From positions 1 through 64,000 of the forward strand of contig NZ_FNDQ01000003.1 of assembly GCF_900099675.1 (NCBI RefSeq): a DNA stretch of 64,000 nt, in the 5' to 3' direction. The notes under the pieces are model-generated. The model did not search any database and was not told where the DNA came from. It worked only from the letters and a program-made list of their open reading frames with translations. Source of the DNA: Myroides phaeus. Lineage in GTDB: Bacteria > Bacteroidota > Bacteroidia > Flavobacteriales > Flavobacteriaceae. The translations under genes were made by a program, and so were the position numbers. Positions within the stretch are counted from its first letter, which is position 1. Each line of letters opens with the position of its first letter. Positions 41,108 to 50,812 of this stretch are shown in pieces.

Positions 41108-41854
41108 TTAGTAACTATCTACAGTTCCTGATCCCTCTACAATAGTTTTAGCCGATGATGTACCAAGTCTTTTAACACCTAATTTAATCATTTCTATTGC
41201 CGCTTCTCTATCGCGAATTCCTCCAGATGCTTTTACTGGTAGTGGTCCTGCGTTTTCAAGCATTAAAACTATCGCTGGAACAGTTGCTCCATTTGGTTTA
41301 CCTCCCTCTGTTTTATAAAATCCTGTAGATGACTTTACGAATACTTTGTCATAGTCTTTCTCTGAAAATTTTGACATAACTACATTCTTGATTAATGCTG
41401 TTAACTGTACAATCTCTACATCTGTTAAAGCGGCTGTTTCAATAATCCATTTTACAAGTTTACCAGCGTTAAGTCCTAATGCAGTACATTCAGCTACTTC
41501 ATTTTTAACTTTTTCTACTTCTCCTTTTTTGAAAGCTGTATAATCAACTACATAGTCTAATTCATCTACACCATCTTTCACTGCTTGATTTGCTTCAGCT
41601 AATTTAGCCTCAAGTCCACGATTACCTTCTGGAAAATCGATTACAGTACCTATTGCTACTTTTGAATTAGCTTCATCAACCATTTTACGACCTAACTTAA
41701 CGTGGTCTGGTCTAATCATCGCTAATTTAAATTTCTCATCAATAGCTTCTTGAATCAATTCAGCCACTACTTTACTATTTTCTACTTCACTTAAACCAGC
41801 TTGTGTCGCAGTTTTTAAATAAGTAGAATCCATAAACTCTCTTAAATCTTGCAT
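41108..41854 (-). CDS. deoC: Deoxyribose-phosphate aldolase
   Basis: Class I aldolase cleaving 2-deoxyribose 5-phosphate to glyceraldehyde 3-phosphate and acetaldehyde. The Schiff-base lysine is in FVKSSTGF and the second conserved lysine in PVKASGGIRD. IGTVIDFPEGN and DELDYVVDYTAFKKGE also match the family. 248 residues is normal. Isolated from other deo genes; it follows the VanZ terminator and precedes cyoE on the same strand. Confidence 0.96.
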   Translation of the reverse strand: MQDLREFMDSTYLKTATQAGLSEVENSKVVAELIQEAIDEKFKLAMIRPDHVKLGRKMVDEANSKVAIGTVIDFPEGNRGLEAKLAEANQAVKDGVDELDYVVDYTAFKKGEVEKVKNEVAECTALGLNAGKLVKWIIETAALTDVEIVQLTALIKNVVMSKFSEKDYDKVFVKSSTGFYKTEGGKPNGATVPAIVLMLENAGPLPVKASGGIRDREAAIEMIKLGVKRLGTSSAKTIVEGSGTVDSY

Positions 41855-41873
41855 AATCTATTTATATTTAAAA

Positions 41874-41900
41874 AAAATGGCCCCTAATTGGGGCCATTTT
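41874..41900 (-). terminator. Terminator of the gcvH-vanZ unit
   Basis: AAAATGGCCCC (41874-41884) pairs with GGGGCCATTTT (41890-41900) around a 5-nt loop; T run on the minus strand. Confidence 0.9.
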
Positions 41901-41906
41901 GAAATT

Positions 41907-42287
41907 CTATTTCTTCTTAGTGATAAGAGTTAAACAAAGTAACAACCCAAATAAACTTCCTAAACAATTTGCAAATACATCTCCCCATTCAGCACTTCTT
42001 GTTGGAGAAAAGAAATACTGTAATATTTCTACAACTCCTCCTGTTGTACTTGCTATAGTAAAGATATAAATTGTCAACTTAATTTTCGAGTAATTTGGCT
42101 TACTTTTCACAATATAATTAAACCATACTATGGAAAATACAAAGTAAAAGGTAAAATGTGCTATTTTATCCTTATTAGGTATTTCCATACTTGGCACTTT
42201 GGATACGGTATTACCGTCTAATAAACAGCCCATAAATATTAAAACTGTCCAGATAATTCCTATCCAAAAAAATATCTTACGCTCCAA
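41907..42287 (-). CDS. VanZ-family membrane protein
   Basis: A 126-residue membrane protein with four helices. [21 protein letters not shown] and the late [21 protein letters not shown] carry the family's conserved D/H and D-x-x-x-N residues. VanZ homologues are linked to low-level teicoplanin resistance in enterococci, but in Bacteroidota this is a conserved gene without known function. It overlaps the 3' end of gcvH by 11 nt. Confidence 0.87.
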   Translation of the reverse strand: MERKIFFWIGIIWTVLIFMGCLLDGNTVSKVPSMEIPNKDKIAHFTFYFVFSIVWFNYIVKSKPNYSKIKLTIYIFTIASTTGGVVEILQYFFSPTRSAEWGDVFANCLGSLFGLLLCLTLITKKK

Positions 42288-42657
42288 TCAATTCTTTATA
42301 TTGTGCATCAGATAATAATGAATCAACTTCACTCATATCTGAAATTTTTACCTTAATCATCCATCCTGCTCCGTATGCGTCAGTATTTACTAACTCTGGC
42401 TCAGTTTCTAATTCTTCATTGAACTCGATAATCTCTCCTGTCAATGGTAAAAACAAGTCTGAAACTGTTTTTACTGCTTCTACAGTTCCGAATACTTCAT
42501 CTCTGTCTAAAGTTTGATCTAATGTCTCAACTTCAACATAAACGATGTCTCCTAACTCTTTTTGAGCGAAATCAGTAATTCCGATTGTAGCTACATCTCC
42601 TTCGATTGCTACCCACTCGTGATCTTTTGTGTACTTTAAATTAGCTGGTAAATTCAT
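42277..42657 (-). CDS. gcvH: Glycine cleavage system H protein
   Basis: Lipoyl carrier shuttling the aminomethyl group between the P, T and L proteins. The lipoylated residue is Lys63 in [33 protein letters not shown] and GWMIKVK also match. 126 residues is the usual length. P and T proteins are not encoded here. Its position directly after sprA is conserved in Flavobacteriia; a separate promoter box lies in the short gap. Confidence 0.97.
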   Translation of the reverse strand: MNLPANLKYTKDHEWVAIEGDVATIGITDFAQKELGDIVYVEVETLDQTLDRDEVFGTVEAVKTVSDLFLPLTGEIIEFNEELETEPELVNTDAYGAGWMIKVKISDMSEVDSLLSDAQYKELIGA

Positions 42658-42673
42658 TTTATTTAGTTTTTAG

Positions 42674-42681
42674 CAAATGTA
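42674..42681 (-). promoter_or_regulatory. -7 box of gcvH
   Basis: TACATTTG on the minus strand, 16 nt before the ATG and just past the sprA stop codon. Confidence 0.5.
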
Positions 42682-42714
42682 TAATATTATTACATAATTA
42701 GGAACCAATCCTCA

Positions 42715-45700
42715 TTAATTTCCGAAATTATATCTCATTGTAAATCCTGCCCTGATATTTGTTATAGGATACATAGTTGAGATTACTGCTTTTGAGAATG
42801 AGTGATCGTAGAAAAAGATTGCTGTTAAGTTTTTACTCAACATATAATCTGCCGCTACTCTTAATGACCACATATTTTGTCCTCCTCCCATTTGACTATT
42901 ATTATAGTCTAAATAGCGAACAATTGTTTCTCGCTTAGTCAATGTTAAGTCTGCCTTGATATTAATATCACTTGATATTCTTCCTCCAGCGCCATTGTTT
43001 GCATACATAGAATTAAACCCTACATCTTTTACGCGATAACCTAACCCAAGTACAAAATCGTTACCTCTTGTTTCTGTCAGTAAATTGTTGTCAAAACTTA
43101 AAGACAACATACGATCTTTTCTCATTTCTAACAAAACTTTTACGGCTGATTTTGTTTCTAAATCAAAACGAACAAGTGGATTAAACTGTTCATATAACGT
43201 TGCACTATTTACTACATTTTTAGTTGGATAGTTACCATACTGATTTAAGGCATTGGAATCTTTGTAATACTCGTGATTGAAGCTATATGAGCCTAAAGTA
43301 TAAGAAGCGCGATAACCGTGGTGAACAGAAAAACGTCTAAAATTATCTTTAAACCATTTCATCTTCATAAAACCAGTATACTTAATATTCCAGTTTGGCA
43401 AAGGCATATCTCTAAACAAACTTGTTGATACCTTCTCTGCATTCCCTCCTGTATAAGCTGCTAAAAACGCAGGTAAAAGAACGGCTTGACTTCCTTTTCC
43501 ATATCCTATAGGAAAACCATCTTGATCTACTGCTGTTGCATTTGGATCTCTTTCTGCTGCTAAACGATTTGCAACTATCAATCTATTCTCTAACATACGA
43601 TCAAATGTTGGTGACTGCATTAAATCACTTTTAGAGAATGAAGTTCCAATCATAATTGTTGAAATACTGAAATTCCCATAACTATAAGGAGCTTGTCCGT
43701 GATAAATTCCATCTTCTACTACAAACTGTTCAGAGTAATTGTCAGACTTCATACGCTCTGCAAATAAATCAATTGTTAAATCAGGCAACAAGCTTACTGA
43801 TGCAGTAAGGTTTAATGATTTATTACTAATTGTTGTGTAAGGCTGATTCATCTCAGGGAATTCAGTCAAATATCCATTCTTTGCAGCCTCATATCTAATA
43901 TCAGCCTGACTACCAAAAACATACCCTAAGCTTGGTTTTGATGTTCCAAAAAATCCAACGCTTGGCATAAAACCAGGCAACATAGTTCCACTATTTTCAG
44001 AGTAATTTATCTGAATATTTTTTATAGAAGTAACCACACCAATTAACGCATCAGTTATTGCCGTACCTACTCCTGGCTCATCATTGATATTCTTTTTTGC
44101 ATTTTCCTTTGTTTGCACCACTTTTTGACCTGGAACAATCGCTACTTTTTTAGCTTTTGAAGGAGTAGCTTTTTTACGTTGACCGCTCTTTACCAAACCT
44201 AAATAACGATATAATGTTTCCATTCCTAAAGTTGTATTTAGTCTTTGTGTTCTTGAGTTTTGAATTGTATTCCCTATACTGTAAAACACATCGCTGTCAT
44301 CGAGTTGAATATTGGAGTAAGCATCTGATGCACGTTGCCAATTAAAATTTCCTGTATAAGCATAGTTTGACCTAATAAAAGATAGCAATGGAATCTTATT
44401 TAACGGTATTTCATAGTTTAATGTAAACTGCTGAGAAAACTGATTAGGCTCTCCAATATTAAAATAATCATCCCAAATCCCATTATCGTTGTCTATTTGA
44501 CCAGTCGTTACATCATAGTAATTTCTTACAATATTATTACTCCCTCCTATATAAGTTAAACGTAAAGATTTTGTCAAATCAAAATTGAAACCAAAATTAT
44601 AGTTAAAGAAATAATTACGTCTGTACAATGGATCTAAACCTATTCCTTCTACATCAAGCAATCTAAATTCTTGTCTATTATACTGACGCATTACATTACT
44701 CGTAAATGAAATATTACTTGGCATATAATTGAAATTAAAATCTCTAATTAATTGCCAATAATTACCGCTTAAAAAACTTACCTTTTTAAACGGTTCTACA
44801 CTTTTTGTTTCAAATGAATAAGTATAATCTAATGATGTACGTGCTTGTTGTTCTAACATTGACTCTATCTCAAAATCGTGATGTTTCACCTCATTGTATG
44901 AATGAGATAATGTTAGGTTTTCAACATCGTAAATATGTCTCTTTTTCTCTGGATTTTTTTCCTTGCTTATACCTATAAAGTTAATACTTTTTCTCTTCGT
45001 ATAATCAATTGCTCTTTTCTCTGCTTCTTCTGCTTCTGCCGATGATTTAGCTCCTGATTTAATATAGCTCAATTTCAAATCTGGATTATTAGGGTCATAT
45101 TCAGGAGTAATAAACTCTTCACTGATAGCGTAGTTAAATGGCAAGTTTACTCCCCAAGTTTTAGGTAGTAATTGTCCTAAATTAACATTCGTTACAACGC
45201 TATATGACTTTCTATCTTCTCTACTTCTTTGTTGTGGTCCTTGTTCTAATCCTCCAAAACCAATTGTAGATTTCATACCTGTCATTGACACAGTTGCAAA
45301 GTCAGCTAAATTAGCATCAAGAGTTGCTGTTGCTGCCCATCCTCCTTTGTTATCCATATCAGACATACGCAACTCGTCAAACCAAAACTCTCCTGAAAAC
45401 TCTTTACCTGTTACAACACCTACTGCGCCATTCATCACATTTCTAACACCAAGCATCATCACCCTAACTTTTCCAAAGTTTGGATTACCTTTAATTCCTA
45501 ACTTAAGCTTATTAGGTTTATCTACGACTAATCCGTGTAATTCAGACTCATCTACATAAAAAATCTTTGATGCATCATAACCAGGCTTCCCTGATTCTGC
45601 CATTTTCAGCAACTTTAATTTTGCTAATAAATCGATTTCAACTTCTAACTCATTCTCTTTTGGCCAAATCGCCTCAGGATCTGTTTCTCCTCCATTAGTA

Positions 45701-48700
45701 ACTTTTAACGGTATTTCTATTTCATAGAAATTCTCCATCAAATCAGTACCAATACGGATAAAAGCAGCCATATCATAGTCGCCAAGTTTAGCTGATTCTT
45801 TTAAAGACTCAGCGTGTATAAACATACGCAGTTTTTTATATTGACGCATATCAACATTAAAGTTTTTATACACCCCTCTTGCGTCTCTATGTGTTAAGTT
45901 TTCAACTTTTAAAAGTAACGATTGTTCATTCTGATTTATTAATGTATTATTCATATACACCTGTTCTCTGCGCACACCAGGAGGGGACACATAAGGAATA
46001 GGCTTTTTATCGTAGTTATCTGTCAAGTTAACTGATGCAACATCAATTTTTGTGTTTTTACCCCCGCTTACATTAGTTTCTTCAATTAAACTTCTATCAA
46101 ATTTTTTCCAATCTGAACGCACCAAATTTAATGTTCCAAAACGCAAGGTTACATCTTTCTCAAAATCGGTTAAGTACATACGCATAAAACGTATTGAACG
46201 CATATCGCTTATTGCTCCTATTTCTTTTTTCTTATCAGAATCTATAGGTATCTTAAATTGTAACCATCTTACTTCTGTTTCTTGTCCATCAGGCAAAGGA
46301 ACAATCGTAGTCCTAACATCTGTAACATAACCTTCTCCTGGCTGTAAGTTTGGTTTTACATTAACAGTATATTCGTAATACGCATCTATTGTATTCATCG
46401 TATTATCTCCGTCAACATCTTCTGCATCTGGTTGATTATTCCCTCCTCTTCCTCCTGAAGACGGACTATTTCCTTCTAAACCATTATAATCTCTATAACG
46501 TTGTAAAATGCCTCCTGAAGCGTCTAAATAGTGTACAAAATTATCTGCAGCTGGGTCTGCAAAACTTGCAAACTCAGCAAACTTTATTCTCTCTTCTTCA
46601 TCACTTAGTCCATCTAAACCTACATCTTGAAGTTTTCTATTTTCTGCGCTCGTATCAAAAGCATAAATTAATGAAGGTGCAGCTGGAACTTTCCCCCAAA
46701 TAGTTTCTATGGTATGCACTAAATTTACTCCCGTGTCAGGAAGCCCATTTTCATACTGTTTGTAACCATCTCTTAAAATATCTTCAGAGATAAACCCTAA
46801 GTTCAATCGCAATTGTCCTGTATTTGTAGCTGCTACTGCTCCAGATCTACCAACATAAGGATCCATTACCCAAAATTCAACAAATTCAATATTCGCTTGT
46901 TCAAAGTTTGTAGTACTTAAGCCACGCATAATCCCTCCCCAGTTGTTTTTAGGAGTTGGAGATTTTGCATTTTTAGTATATCCGTTATAAAAGTTATATG
47001 GCCCTCTTTCTTCTGGATAATACGTTAAATCTAACGTGTTAATAACTCTACTTTCTCCGTAGGCAATATCTTTATTTGGAAATAACTCTTCACTATAAAT
47101 TCTTCTTGTACGAATTGAAGACAAATCATACTCAGTTACGCCATCTGGTTTTGAACCCACGAAAAACACAGGGTCAATCATATACCAAGACAGCTTTGAT
47201 CGTCTGTAACCATCTTCTAAGGAATATGCTGTAGGTGCAAACTTATCTGCATTGGTGAAATCAGTAAATCTATGAAAACCTATAGGAGTACTTGATAGCT
47301 TCCAAGCACTTGGAGCTTTTATATCAATTGTTGATTGCGTAGCTTCGAAATCATCTATATAAGATGTCGCTTCTCCATTCATTTGGTCAAGCTTTGAATT
47401 CCCAGGTTGTAAATAAGCAAACTCTCCTCTGAAAGATACACGAGATTCTACATCCGTATCAATATTAGGCAACTTGTTTACTAACCTTGTTAAAAAGGGA
47501 ACTTCTGTCGAATATTGCGCATTAAAACCCCAAATAGTATTGTTTACTGCTTCTTCACCATAATTTGACTTATGTGTAAAAGGCCTTTCTGATAAACGTA
47601 AAAACGTACCTCCTACAATAAAGTCTTTATTAAATTTATGCTCAACATTTAATCCAAAGAAACGTTTGGTTTGCTGTCCAAACATTGTATTGTTTTCAAC
47701 AGAAACATCAATAGGTGTATTTGACGCTAATAACCCTTGATCTAAAATCATTACGCGTCCTCTGCTGTAATCAACTGTATAATCAACCCCTTCAACAAGT
47801 ACACGCCCTGCTGCTTGCACAACTACAGATCCTGGTGCAACATTCATCGCTCCAATTGGGATTCCTTCTCCCATTTGACTTGAGTACTTTCCTTTTAGTT
47901 GGAATTTATTTTTCTCACTTTGACGTCTTTCTGCATCTATTTTACTTGTGCGGTACATTTCTCTAAAAACATACTTTTTCTGGTTTTTATTGTAAGAATC
48001 AGAATTATCATAATCCGCATTGGCAACATTATCTTCAAGCTGCTTAAATAAGTGCTCTCCAAATGGCTCTACTGTTGTAAATATCAATCGCCCATTAGTA
48101 GGGTCAATGGTTATCCCCTCAAAGACATTACCACTGTACTGGTTGTTATTATTCCCATACCCATTATTGCCGTAATTATTATTATTTCCGTAGTTATTGT
48201 TATTTCCATAACCTCCACTTCCATAATTACTATTATTGGTATTACCTCCTGGATTATTTGGATCAAAAACTTCTTGCATTCCTTTATTGGGTACAAAGTC
48301 AAAGAAACCATCTCCTCCTGCTTGAGGGTCATTGGTGCTATTCAATCTATCTAAGTGAAAGACTTTCAAAAGTGGTGTACGCTCAACTCCTTCTGGTAAC
48401 GGTTGATCTGTTACTGAACTAATGTAGTTTAATGGACTTGGGTCTGTATATAAAATATTGAAGCGGAACTTATCTTGAGACAAATACATCGCATTTGGAA
48501 TCTGATAAATATTTTTCATCATCAACTTCCACACTGGCTGTCCTACTAACGTCAAATTACTTTTAAGCATTTTTAGAATTAATGCTTGTGATCTTGGAAC
48601 ATCTTCATTTCCTGGAAAATAATTAGGGTCCCCTGGTTTTAAATTACCTTCCGTTGCTGTAGTCATTCCTGAGTCTGTACCAAATTCCCCTACTTGATAT

Positions 48701-50136
48701 ACTTGATCTCCAATAGAATATTGGTAAGCAACGGCTAATACTTCATCATTTGACAAACGTTGTTGCAAAGAAATATATCCCAATTGAGGGTGAAAAGTAA
48801 ACTCACTTGGATTTAATTTTCTTGCACTCTCTAAACGTACAAAGTCTTTTCCTTCTTGAACTGGAATAGTAAATGCTGAACTTCCTGAAGTATTTGTACG
48901 AATTGCAGGTGTTAAATAGTTACTTCCTATTTTACCTGGATCAAACTGGTTATTTGCGTTATTCGGAAAAGCGTTATTTTGTAAATTAACAAAGAACCCA
49001 TTTTCAGGATTAGCTATACCAATTACATCCTTATCATCTTTGCCTATTTTATTACGTCCTTCCCCTAAATCTTGTAAGGCTACAATATTTCGAGAATTAT
49101 TATTATTTTGATTTACACTATTATAGCGATTTGTAATCCAAACTTCTACACGTGTAATTCTTACCCTACTTCTAACGTAAGGATAATTTTGTAATGCTTC
49201 ATCGTAATTATTTCGGAAGTATTGTGATAGGAAAAAGTGTTTGTCCTCATCATAATCTAATGCGTATAGTTCGAAATCTTCCAGTGTTCCACCTCCTTCT
49301 GCACGCATAGAGGTTGTCTCTGATTTTTGTTCTGAGAATACCCCAGTAATTGTTGTTCTTCCAAATTGAAGTTGTGTTTTAACTCCAAATAAACTTTGCG
49401 CACCACGTATTAATGATCCGCTAATTGGCATACTAACATTTCCAACTTCTACTGACCTAACAATATCATCTTCATCTGGCTCAAATGCCAGTTTCATCAT
49501 ATTTTGAAAGTCAAATGTAGCTTGTGTATCGTAATTTATATTAACTGCTAAACGAGTACCTACCATTCCTTGTAACCCCATACTTATCCTTTGATCAAAG
49601 TCAAAAGTCATATTCTTACGGTTACGTGGTGACAATATTGGATTGTCTTGTTTACTAAAACGAACTCCCATATCAAATTCTACCGAACCAGAAGGTTTAA
49701 CATCAATAGTATTTGATCCAAAAATTCCTGCAAACAACTTAGAGTTCACATAATAACGTGGCAACATATCGCGTAAGGCAGGATCATCATCATCTAAACG
49801 ACCGTGCATCGCATTAAAGCGTTGCTGAAAATACTTACGCATTTCAGCTCGCATAATCATCTCTTCAAATTCTTTACGCGTTAATATCAACGGATAATTC
49901 ACATTAAACCCATCAAATGTTTTCGTAAAATAATACATATCTGTATAAGGATCATAGGTATATCCTTCCTTGATCATCTGAGGATCAGGAATTACTATTT
50001 TACCAACATCGTATTTTGTTTGTAGTGAATCTACAACCTGTTCAGGTAATTCTTGTCCATAGCTACTCTGCAAACCACAAAGTAGTAAGAATACCCAAAA
50101 TAGGTATAGTTTAATATTAGGAATTATCCCCTTCAA
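42715..50136 (-). CDS. sprA: SprA/Sov, outer-membrane translocon of the type IX secretion system
   Basis: Giant outer-membrane barrel (2473 residues) that forms the T9SS export channel; needed for gliding and surface protein secretion in Flavobacterium. The signal peptide ends SSYGQ. The N-terminal region has YDPYTDMYYFTKTFDGFNVN and PLILTRKEFEEM, then long runs of beta strands with SprA hallmarks such as RFSKQDNPILSPRNRK and INYDTQATFDFQNMMKLAFE. The C-terminus FTMRYNFGN is a typical last strand. A low-complexity Asn/Gly/Tyr stretch lies at about residues 625-667. The gene starts 3 nt after ruvA. It complements PorG and the PorP/SprF-type B CTD pair elsewhere in the window. Confidence 0.97.
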   Translation of the reverse strand: MKGIIPNIKLYLFWVFLLLCGLQSSYGQELPEQVVDSLQTKYDVGKIVIPDPQMIKEGYTYDPYTDMYYFTKTFDGFNVNYPLILTRKEFEEMIMRAEMRKYFQQRFNAMHGRLDDDDPALRDMLPRYYVNSKLFAGIFGSNTIDVKPSGSVEFDMGVRFSKQDNPILSPRNRKNMTFDFDQRISMGLQGMVGTRLAVNINYDTQATFDFQNMMKLAFEPDEDDIVRSVEVGNVSMPISGSLIRGAQSLFGVKTQLQFGRTTITGVFSEQKSETTSMRAEGGGTLEDFELYALDYDEDKHFFLSQYFRNNYDEALQNYPYVRSRVRITRVEVWITNRYNSVNQNNNNSRNIVALQDLGEGRNKIGKDDKDVIGIANPENGFFVNLQNNAFPNNANNQFDPGKIGSNYLTPAIRTNTSGSSAFTIPVQEGKDFVRLESARKLNPSEFTFHPQLGYISLQQRLSNDEVLAVAYQYSIGDQVYQVGEFGTDSGMTTATEGNLKPGDPNYFPGNEDVPRSQALILKMLKSNLTLVGQPVWKLMMKNIYQIPNAMYLSQDKFRFNILYTDPSPLNYISSVTDQPLPEGVERTPLLKVFHLDRLNSTNDPQAGGDGFFDFVPNKGMQEVFDPNNPGGNTNNSNYGSGGYGNNNNYGNNNNYGNNGYGNNNNQYSGNVFEGITIDPTNGRLIFTTVEPFGEHLFKQLEDNVANADYDNSDSYNKNQKKYVFREMYRTSKIDAERRQSEKNKFQLKGKYSSQMGEGIPIGAMNVAPGSVVVQAAGRVLVEGVDYTVDYSRGRVMILDQGLLASNTPIDVSVENNTMFGQQTKRFFGLNVEHKFNKDFIVGGTFLRLSERPFTHKSNYGEEAVNNTIWGFNAQYSTEVPFLTRLVNKLPNIDTDVESRVSFRGEFAYLQPGNSKLDQMNGEATSYIDDFEATQSTIDIKAPSAWKLSSTPIGFHRFTDFTNADKFAPTAYSLEDGYRRSKLSWYMIDPVFFVGSKPDGVTEYDLSSIRTRRIYSEELFPNKDIAYGESRVINTLDLTYYPEERGPYNFYNGYTKNAKSPTPKNNWGGIMRGLSTTNFEQANIEFVEFWVMDPYVGRSGAVAATNTGQLRLNLGFISEDILRDGYKQYENGLPDTGVNLVHTIETIWGKVPAAPSLIYAFDTSAENRKLQDVGLDGLSDEEERIKFAEFASFADPAADNFVHYLDASGGILQRYRDYNGLEGNSPSSGGRGGNNQPDAEDVDGDNTMNTIDAYYEYTVNVKPNLQPGEGYVTDVRTTIVPLPDGQETEVRWLQFKIPIDSDKKKEIGAISDMRSIRFMRMYLTDFEKDVTLRFGTLNLVRSDWKKFDRSLIEETNVSGGKNTKIDVASVNLTDNYDKKPIPYVSPPGVRREQVYMNNTLINQNEQSLLLKVENLTHRDARGVYKNFNVDMRQYKKLRMFIHAESLKESAKLGDYDMAAFIRIGTDLMENFYEIEIPLKVTNGGETDPEAIWPKENELEVEIDLLAKLKLLKMAESGKPGYDASKIFYVDESELHGLVVDKPNKLKLGIKGNPNFGKVRVMMLGVRNVMNGAVGVVTGKEFSGEFWFDELRMSDMDNKGGWAATATLDANLADFATVSMTGMKSTIGFGGLEQGPQQRSREDRKSYSVVTNVNLGQLLPKTWGVNLPFNYAISEEFITPEYDPNNPDLKLSYIKSGAKSSAEAEEAEKRAIDYTKRKSINFIGISKEKNPEKKRHIYDVENLTLSHSYNEVKHHDFEIESMLEQQARTSLDYTYSFETKSVEPFKKVSFLSGNYWQLIRDFNFNYMPSNISFTSNVMRQYNRQEFRLLDVEGIGLDPLYRRNYFFNYNFGFNFDLTKSLRLTYIGGSNNIVRNYYDVTTGQIDNDNGIWDDYFNIGEPNQFSQQFTLNYEIPLNKIPLLSFIRSNYAYTGNFNWQRASDAYSNIQLDDSDVFYSIGNTIQNSRTQRLNTTLGMETLYRYLGLVKSGQRKKATPSKAKKVAIVPGQKVVQTKENAKKNINDEPGVGTAITDALIGVVTSIKNIQINYSENSGTMLPGFMPSVGFFGTSKPSLGYVFGSQADIRYEAAKNGYLTEFPEMNQPYTTISNKSLNLTASVSLLPDLTIDLFAERMKSDNYSEQFVVEDGIYHGQAPYSYGNFSISTIMIGTSFSKSDLMQSPTFDRMLENRLIVANRLAAERDPNATAVDQDGFPIGYGKGSQAVLLPAFLAAYTGGNAEKVSTSLFRDMPLPNWNIKYTGFMKMKWFKDNFRRFSVHHGYRASYTLGSYSFNHEYYKDSNALNQYGNYPTKNVVNSATLYEQFNPLVRFDLETKSAVKVLLEMRKDRMLSLSFDNNLLTETRGNDFVLGLGYRVKDVGFNSMYANNGAGGRISSDINIKADLTLTKRETIVRYLDYNNSQMGGGQNMWSLRVAADYMLSKNLTAIFFYDHSFSKAVISTMYPITNIRAGFTMRYNFGN
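48135..48262 (-). repeat. Low-complexity Asn/Gly/Tyr codon repeat inside sprA
   Basis: Imperfect repeats encoding units of the type YGNNNN occur about four times, alternating with GGYG and NSNYG. It lies in a presumably surface or plug loop of SprA (residues about 625-667). Simple repeats of this kind can change length by slippage. Confidence 0.7.
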
Positions 50137-50139
50137 GAT

Positions 50140-50721
50140 TTATAAGTTTTTTAAAGCTTGCTTAATGATAGACTCTACTGAAGCATCTGGTGTTTGCTTA
50201 ATAATTTTATCCACCACTTTTTCTGCTGACTTACGTATAAAGCCAAGTACTTCTAAAGCAGATAACGCTTCATCCTTATTTGTATTGTTAATAACCGGTA
50301 AAACTTCATCAATATTATATAATTTTAGAACTTTTTCTTGAAGATCTAAAATTACACGTTGCGCTGTTTTGGCACCAATTCCTTTTACAGATTGAATTGT
50401 CTTAACATCTGCAGATGCAATAGCTTGTAATAATTCCTTTGGGGAAACTGAAGATAGCATATTTCGAGCTGTATTACCTCCAATACCTGAAACAGATATT
50501 AAAAGCTTAAATAACTCTCTTTCAATTTTATCGCTAAAACCAAAAAGAGTGTGTCCATCTTCTTTAATTTGTAGAAAAGTATATAATTTTAAGTTTTCAG
50601 AGGAACCTATTTGTGAAAAAGTATGCAGGGAAATATGGATAAGATATCCAACTCCCCCGCAATCTATCACCACTTCTGTGGGTGTCTTTTCAACTAATCT
50701 TCCTTGAATATGTGCAATCAT
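50140..50721 (-). CDS. ruvA: Holliday junction DNA helicase RuvA
   Basis: Junction-binding subunit of the RuvAB branch migration complex. MIAHIQGRLVEKTPTEVVID (domain I), the two helix-hairpin-helix motifs (LISVSGIGGNTARNMLS and IQSVKGIGAKTAQRVILDL) and a C-terminal UBA-like domain that contacts RuvB are all present. 193 residues is normal. sprA follows after 3 nt. ruvB lies about 4 kb upstream on the same strand, beyond maeB and queG. Confidence 0.97.
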   Translation of the reverse strand: MIAHIQGRLVEKTPTEVVIDCGGVGYLIHISLHTFSQIGSSENLKLYTFLQIKEDGHTLFGFSDKIERELFKLLISVSGIGGNTARNMLSSVSPKELLQAIASADVKTIQSVKGIGAKTAQRVILDLQEKVLKLYNIDEVLPVINNTNKDEALSALEVLGFIRKSAEKVVDKIIKQTPDASVESIIKQALKNL

Positions 50722-50738
50722 CTCGTCTAATTTTACTT

Positions 50739-50746
50739 CAAAAATA
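50739..50746 (-). promoter_or_regulatory. -7 box of ruvA-sprA
   Basis: TATTTTTG on the minus strand, 17 nt before the ruvA ATG. -33 region unclear. Confidence 0.45.
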
Positions 50747-50812
50747 GCAAATAATTATTAACTATTCAGTAACATTCCACACGAGTGTTAAACTAATCGT
50801 AAAGACCGTTTC

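Noticed and set aside
41907..42287. VanZ as an antibiotic resistance gene
   Set aside because: Isolated VanZ-family genes beside gcvH are conserved in the family; no van cluster is present.
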